Of a stretch of DNA of 64,000 nt, positions 59,728 through 64,000 are shown piece after piece (position 1 is the first letter of the stretch; each line of letters opens with the position of its first letter). The position numbers were made by a program, and so were the translations under genes. Where the stretch lies: contig NW_027183804.1 of assembly GCF_041296385.1 (NCBI RefSeq), forward strand, positions 2,418,001 to 2,482,000. The letters are read 5' to 3'. The notes beneath the pieces were generated by a model that did not search any database, was not told the origin of the DNA, and saw nothing but the letters and a program-made list of their open reading frames with translations. Source of the DNA: Aphelocoma coerulescens. Taxonomy: Eukaryota > Chordata > Aves > Passeriformes > Corvidae.

Positions 59728-61987
59728 TCACAAGCCACTTTTCTCCCCATTGAAGGGGTGCAAAGCAGCAGCATCCCCTCCCAGTTGGGGTCCTCTCACC
59801 CTCCCAAAATTTGGGGACTTCACCTCAGCCCCCTCAAGTTGCAGGGGGTTTATGGCACCTTCCCCAAATTCACTGCAACCTCCCAGAATCCCCATAGAGG
59901 CCCCAAAATTGTCAAAAAGCAGCAGGAGCCTCCCCAAAAGCATCTCCTGCTTTTCCTCCCAGGAGTGCCTCACTCCAAGTGCCCATCCTATCCCATCCCA
60001 GCCCATCCTACCCCTCCTGGACACCAATTCCCCTTCTGTGGCTCCTGACTCCCCACAGCCGGGCCTTGGGGCTGACGGATCGAGCCATTTGGGGCTGCCA
60101 TCGACACATTGGGGCTGGCATTGAGTTTATTGGAGGCACCCGCTCAATCCCTCCATCCCAAATGGGAGCTTGGAACCTCTCCTCCGCCCTTGCTGTGCCC
60201 ATGGGCTCACCTCAAGTCCCAAAATGACAGCCAGGGCCCCACAGCCCATTCAGAACCTCTCAACATTGCCAGAAACAGCAGAATCCTTCCCAAAATGGGC
60301 TCCCCGCATCCCTGACAATAGGTCCCCCTTCCAAGTACCAGAGCCCCCCTCTCAGAACCCCTCCGAAGCACTGGGGGGACCCCAAAACTGCCTCAGGAAC
60401 GGGACATAGCCTGAAATCCCTTCAGGAATGTGGGATACCCCAGAACCCCCTCAGCAACGGGGTCCCCCCGGCCTCATCATGCGCAGCCTTCAGCTGGCTC
60501 AGCCAGAGCCCATCCCGCCCTCAGCAGCCCCAGCCCAGCCCAGCCCTCCTGGGCAGGAAGCCCCAATGGCCGAGCCGGCCTGGGACACTTGCAGGGATGC
60601 AGGGGCAGCCGCAGCTTCTGGGGCCAGCCTGTGCCAGGCCCTGAGCGCCCTGCCAGGGAACCATTGCTGCCCCACATCCCATCTCAGCCTGCCCTCGGGC
60701 AGCGGGAAGCCGTTCCCTGGGGCCCGGCCCCGCAGGCCCTTGGCAAGAGTCTCTCTCCGCCAGCAATTGCTGCTCCTCCCTGCTGCGGGGCCCGAGCTGC
60801 AAGTTGATTTTCTGCCGCTGGCCCCGGCCCAGCCCCGAGCCAGGGCCAGCACCTTGCAAGAACTGCCCCCAGCAGAGCTGTTCCCTCCTGCAGTAGTTAC
60901 ACCTGCACACCCACAGCGCCTGAGACTGCAAGCAATGAGCATTCCCTGGGCACATGTGCAGCCCAAGCAGCTCGAGGACAGCCTTGCAGCAGGACTGCTC
61001 TCAGCTGAGCCAAAAAGGCCCCTCTGGCAGCTGCAGGGCCATTGCAAAGGGCAAGGGCCAGAGCCTGGGCCCACGGGGGAGGAAAGGGCTCTGAATTCCC
61101 CTGCCCTGGCACAGAAACCCTGTTCCCAGGCTGCTTCCCACACAGGATTCCTCTGGAGGGCTGCAGAAAGCTGAGAGGCAGCTCTGGCTTCTCCACTTTC
61201 CATGTGCTAAAGCTGCCTGGCAGAAGAAATGGAGGGACAGCTCTGGTGGCACAATCCCTCCCGGCCCAGGGCACAGCGCTGGGAAGGTCTTTCCGTGCCG
61301 AGGCTTTGCTGCGGCCAAGGAAAGCTCCTGGCTCAGGGTCACCTTTCCTGCTGGGCCAGACCCCCCGAGTGGCCCAGCAGCAGCAGAGAATTCCAGCACA
61401 GCCCCGGCACGGGCAGGGCGGCCCTGGGCGGGCTGCGGGAGCCGGCAGCGCCTGAGCTCAGAGCAGCTGAGCCCGGGGGCTCTTGGCCAAGGCCGAGGCC
61501 CAGCGAGCATTTCTCAGGTCGCAGGGCGGCCTGGAAAGGTGCTGGGGGGGATCATTCACCCCCCAGTGCGGTCCCAGTGGCTCCCAGGATTTCCATGTCC
61601 GTGCTCCCAGCGCTGCTCCCAGCCCTGATGCGTGGGGATGGGAATGTCCCGCTCCCTTCCCGGGGCAGGCTCACACCTGAGCCAGGTGTGCAGGGCAGGA
61701 CCTTGCCCTGAGCCCAAGCCCTGTCCCCCCTGCAGGATCTGCTTCCCATCGGCCTCTTCCTCCTGCGGCCCCAAGCCCAGCTCGGTGCTGAACGAAGGGC
61801 GCTGGGCCGGGGTCATCCCCCGGCGGGGGCTGCGCACCCCCTCTGCCCCCTCCCCAAATTCCCTCCCGGGGCAGCAGGGGCTGGCTCAGGAGCCCTGTGG
61901 GCAGGGAAAAGGCGGTGACACCGGGATGGGGGGGGGGTCACACACGCTCTGGGGGGACACACACGGCCCCTGGGGACCCCCCCTCAC
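59728..61987. other. Non-coding part of the right palindrome arm
   Basis: Mirror of about 44500-46700. No recognised exon. It differs from the left arm by scattered single bases. Confidence 0.55.
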
Positions 61988-62081
61988 CTTCTCCTGCAAT
62001 GTCAGGAAGATGAACTCCAACATGGAACCCCCGACCCCCAGCAGCATCTTGGGGTGTGGGGTCTATTGGCAGCTTTGGGGT
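61988..62081 (-). pseudogene. MHC class II beta transmembrane exon, right arm, frameshifted
   Basis: Mirror of 44312-44404, but 94 bases long because of one extra C in the proline-codon run, which shifts the frame before the membrane segment. Past the shift, PKMLLGVGGSMLEFIFLTLQ can be read in another frame, closer to the classical MHC class II beta transmembrane start than the left copy is. The splice donor GTGAGG is kept. Confidence 0.65.
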
Positions 62082-62362
62082 CTGGGGGAGAGGCCCTAAA
62101 ACCCCCTCCCAGCCCCACAGCCACTCCCGGACACCTCAAACCACCCCACAGCTCCACAGCCAGGACTCCCCCAACCACTCCCTGCATCATAAATGACCCC
62201 AAGAACCACAAAATTCTCTCCAAGACACACGGCCCAGCCAGGATCACCAAAACTCTCTCAGAGACCACCCCAAAAGGCCCCTCCAAGCACTACAAACGCC
62301 CTCAAGAGACACAAAAGCCCCTCCCAGTCCCCCAAGGAGCCCCCAGACCCCCTCCCACCCCC

Positions 62363-62582
62363 CATGGCATCGACCAGGACAGGCTGGGGGACAGGAACAT
62401 CCACAGCCCTGAGCAGCTCAGGAACTTCAGCAGCGATTTGGGCACTTTGGAGGTCACACCCCAAAGGGGGAGACCCAGGGCAGGGACTGGGACAGACAAC
62501 CAGAATTCCTGTAGAATAGGTGGGCTCAGGTGGACACGTTCTGCCAGCACAACTGTGAGATTGTGGCCCCAATCAGCCTGGC
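62363..62582 (+). pseudogene. MHC class II beta-1 domain exon remnant, right arm
   Basis: Mirror of 43806-44020. It has SPEQLRNFSSDLGT, then frame disruption in the segment corresponding to the next strand, then the V-D-T-x-C region in a further frame. It is more decayed than the left copy. Confidence 0.65.
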
Positions 62583-62689
62583 TTCGTGGCTTCACAACAC
62601 TCAGATCCTCCCAAATATTCCCCTGAACCCCAAATTCACCCCCAAATTCGGGTAAAATGGTGCCGCTTTAGATCTCTTTGTTTAATTTC

Positions 62690-62695
62690 TTTATT
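62690..62695 (-). terminator. Polyadenylation signal of the right-arm zinc-finger gene
   Basis: TTTATT on the plus strand is AATAAA on the minus strand. It is the mirror of 43689-43694. Confidence 0.7.
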
Positions 62696-63090
62696 TCTAC
62701 CCCAATTTTGGTTGTTTCAGTGGGATTAACACAGAAATTACTTAGGTTGCAGAAGATCTCCAAGATCATCCAGGGTTGCTTGATACCACCAGAGAAAACA
62801 ATTGGACAGAGTAGATGAAAATTTTAGAGTGTAAAGGTAAAAAATCAGCTCTTCCCAATGAATTTCCAATGTTGATCTGAGTCCCAATGGATGTTCCTGC
62901 CCCTGCGTTCATCCAGGTGCCTACAGGGATCCAGGAGAACGTGGAGAGCACCAGCCAGGGGTCTTCCCAACACAGATCACAGGGAATGTGGGTCACCACG
63001 GCTCTGCCAAACGTGGCTCCCCTGATGGGAGATGGAGCTGGAGCAGAGGACAAAGCTCTTCCTGCAGTCGGGGCACTCGCAGGGCTTCCC

Positions 63091-63929
63091 TTAGTGGTGC
63101 CTCCGTTGGTGTCTGGTCAAGTGAGAGCTCCTGGAGAAGCTCTTCCCACACTGGGGACACTCGTAGGGCCTCTCCCTGGTGTGGATGAGTCGGTGGGTGA
63201 TGAGGGTGGAGTTGTACCTGAAGCCCTTCCTGCAGTCAGGGCAGCGGAAGGGCCTCTCATCCGTGTGAATCCGCTCGTGCAGGAGGAGACTGGAGCTGCT
63301 CTGAAACCTCTTCCCACACTCAGGACACTCGTAGGGCCTCTCCCCAGTGTGGGTGCGCTGGTGGCGGATCAGGTGGGAGCTGTGGCTGAAGCTCTTCCCA
63401 CATTCCCCACACTCGTAGGGCCTCTCCCCAGTGTGACTCCTTTGATGGACAATCAGGTTGGAGCTCTGTCTGAAGCTCTTCTGACATTCCCCACACTCAT
63501 AAGGCCTCTCCCCAGTGTGGATCCTCTGGTGCTCCATCAGGCTGCAGATCCGGCTGAAGCTCTTCCCACATTCCCCACACTCATAGGGCCTCTCCCCAGT
63601 GTGGATCCTCTGGTGGTTGATCAGGTGGGAACTCCACCTGAAGCTCTTCCCACATTCCCCACACTTGTGGGGCTTCTCCCCATCGTGAAGCTGCTCATGA
63701 ACCACCAGCTCTGACCTCTGGCTGGATCTCCGGCCGCCTTCCCGGCACAGGGTGGGTCTTTCCTCCTCAGAGCACCCTGGGCTGCATTTGCAGCCCCTCC
63801 TCCTGTGGGATCTCCGGGGCTTTTCCTCCCCGTTGGATTCCTGCGCCATGGAGCCGCTCAAAACGGCCTCTTCCACCAGGTTCTGCCGCGGGGATTTGTC
63901 CTCCCTGGGCTCCGTCCTCAGCTCCTTGT
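63091..63929 (-). CDS. C2H2 zinc-finger protein, seven fingers, last exon (partial gene)
   Basis: The exon begins after a CCCCAG acceptor (63930-63935) with the same split GAC codon as the left-arm gene and ends at TAA (63091-63093). It shares the N-terminal region ([16 protein letters not shown]) and finger 1 with the left copy. It then has a different series: [45 protein letters not shown] and SRSSHLTRH as recognition segments. Seven fingers in total. The penultimate linker is TRERP. Exon 1 lies beyond the window. The frame is intact; probably a nuclear DNA-binding factor with unknown targets. A further finger is encoded after the stop, as in the left copy. Confidence 0.87.
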
Positions 63930-64000
63930 CTGGGGAGGAAGGACAAGGAGAGGATGGGATTTGCCTCCGTGCCACAGGGAAGGGGAAGGAGATCCCCCCA

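Larger units (their letters stand above)
58002..64000 (-). repeat. Large inverted repeat, right arm (cut by window edge)
   Basis: Mirror image of 42299-48230. Near the PIM-like exons, left and right coordinates sum to about 106234. Similarity is highest (about 97-99% by eye) over the PIM-like and the 44.5-46.3 kb parts, and clearly lower over the zinc-finger and MHC parts. Confidence 0.92.

Noticed and set aside
59074..60048. Long frames of Phe-Leu-Pro-Ser repeats (plus strand) and Lys-Glu-Gly-Arg repeats (minus strand)
   Set aside because: They are translations of the CCTT/CTCC simple repeat.

Overview
The window looks like nuclear DNA of a bird, most probably a songbird. The evidence is intact olfactory receptor genes of the avian-expanded gamma-c (family 14-like) type, 3' ends of CR1 LINEs, tandem C2H2 zinc-finger genes of the usual avian two-exon design, fragments of MHC class II beta genes, PIM-kinase-like exon relics, and young endogenous retroviruses (ERVs). 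No bacterial-type genes, operons, tRNA or rRNA genes were seen. Most of the window is repeat-derived. Species and chromosome cannot be read from the sequence.

Layout. 1-9436 is a tandemly duplicated unit. It carries a minus-strand solo LTR in two copies, a 37-40 bp minisatellite, and a young 5.0 kb provirus (ERV-A, 3266-8287) inserted in the second copy only. 9437-11511 and 25975-28061 are a direct segmental duplication, each copy ending in an intact olfactory receptor gene. Between them lie a CR1 fragment, more minisatellite, a class I (gammaretrovirus-like) LTR with env remnant, and a nested structure: a ~175 bp tandem repeat, split by an older ~370 bp LTR, itself split by a 6.4 kb provirus (ERV-B, 17479-23864). 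ERV-B has uninterrupted gag and pro-pol frames and no env. 28-36 kb is non-coding, with minisatellites and LTR-like DNA. 36-44.5 kb is GC-rich and holds scattered MHC class II beta pieces (leader, beta-1 and transmembrane exons) and a complete zinc-finger gene.

From about 42.3 kb to the right edge the window is a large inverted repeat. The arms are 42299-48230 and 58002-64000, around a 9.8 kb spacer. Each arm carries a zinc-finger gene, MHC class II beta fragments, long purine/pyrimidine tracts and two PIM-kinase-like exons. The spacer holds a CR1 fragment, a ~21 bp satellite with TGATGTCA cores, and a decayed class I ERV (RNase H, integrase, env, 3' LTR) on the minus strand.

How it works together. 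The host genes that look functional are two olfactory receptors and one complete zinc-finger gene, with a second zinc-finger gene cut by the window edge. The two proviruses belong to one ERVL-like lineage. They share in-frame gag-UAG-pro-pol organisation, a Gag that begins with a multi-pass membrane domain carrying a conserved N-glycosylation sequon, no env, and 5 bp target duplications. This points to an intracellular, retrotransposon-like life cycle with Gag directed to membranes. ERV-B Gag also has a tandem array of TQT motifs resembling dynein light chain (LC8) binding sites. These Gag features are the strongest candidates for undescribed biology here.
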